A DNA stretch of 14,608 nucleotides, from positions 7,589 through 22,196 of the forward strand of contig PQAG01000231.1 in assembly GCA_003104895.1 (NCBI GenBank). The letters run 5' to 3'. Source of the DNA: Nitrosomonadales bacterium (GTDB taxonomy: Bacteria > Pseudomonadota > Gammaproteobacteria > Burkholderiales > Sulfuricellaceae). The notes beneath the pieces were generated by a model. That model saw nothing but the letters and a program-made list of their open reading frames with translations, did no database searches and had not been told where the DNA came from. The translations under genes were made by a program, and so were the position numbers. Positions 14,453 through 14,608 of the stretch are shown piece after piece (the stretch's first letter is position 1; the number at the start of each line of letters is the position of its first letter).

Positions 14453-14608
14453 ATGATGAACATCAACTTCGACCTTCCGGCCATACAGGCCCATGCGCCC
14501 CGGCCGGAATTCAGCGATGCCAATGCCTGCAGGAAATGGCTGAAAACCCTGCCCCTCACCAATATCCAGGCACTTCATGGGGAGCTCCGGCAGCAGCTGG
14601 AATTGCTC
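14453..14608 (+). CDS. Unidentified protein, N-terminal fragment (runs off the right edge)
   Basis: An open frame from ATG to the window end gives 52 codons: MMNINFDLPAIQAHAPRP, EFSDANACRKWLKTLPLTN, then IQALHGELRQQLELL. An AAGGA ribosome site lies six bases before the first ATG (nine before the second, 14456), so the start may be either Met. The chain is soluble-looking with no signal peptide. The CRKWLKTLPLTN segment followed by a helix resembles conserved proteobacterial proteins of unknown function that I recall near this oxidoreductase, but I cannot name a family. Codon use matches the neighbours, and the frame and ribosome site make a real gene likely. Confidence 0.7.
   Translation, partial: MMNINFDLPAIQAHAPRPEFSDANACRKWLKTLPLTNIQALHGELRQQLELL

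Overview
This window is a stretch of conserved core chromosome from a GC-rich proteobacterium. Gene order and protein sequences point to a Betaproteobacterium, probably Nitrosomonadales-like (Sulfuricella/Gallionella type). That is an inference from the mreBCD-mrdA-rodA block next to a divergent gatCAB operon and from the large fused FAD/Fe-S oxidoreductase with a DUF3683-type N-terminus. No transposase, phage gene, CRISPR array or RNA gene was seen, and no stretch over 300 bases lacks a gene.

Layout: The left edge holds the first 20 codons of xthA (exonuclease III, minus strand, TTG start). It diverges from pyrE across only 26 bases, which contain a perfect 14-bp palindrome. Behind pyrE is a small exported DUF4124-like coiled-coil protein. 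Facing them on the minus strand is gatC-gatA-gatB, encoding the tRNA-dependent amidotransferase that makes Gln-tRNA(Gln) and/or Asn-tRNA(Asn). From 4892 rightward on the plus strand comes the rod-shape operon mreB-mreC-mreD-mrdA(PBP2)-rodA. These encode the MreB filament, its membrane partners, and the transpeptidase/glycosyltransferase pair of the elongasome. Next is a 1270-residue fused FAD-linked oxidase / double 4Fe-4S / double CCG-domain protein. The window ends in the first 52 codons of an unidentified protein.

The genes are ordinary, but the spaces between them are not. Four of the six intergenic gaps over 60 bp (gatC-gatA, gatA-gatB, mreB-mreC, and downstream of the fused oxidoreductase) are filled by about 60-85 bp elements. 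Each is built from degenerate 7-nt tandem repeats arranged as two inverted arms, so each can fold into a long hairpin. The heptad differs from element to element but the architecture is the same. In gatC and gatA the stop codon itself lies inside the element, and in gatA and mreC the element occupies the place where a Shine-Dalgarno sequence would be. A separate, different repeat (CCCTCTCCC/GGGAGAGGG type) sits in frame inside gatB and lengthens the protein by roughly 15-20 residues. These repeats are the most promising material for a second look; no new multi-gene system is evident.
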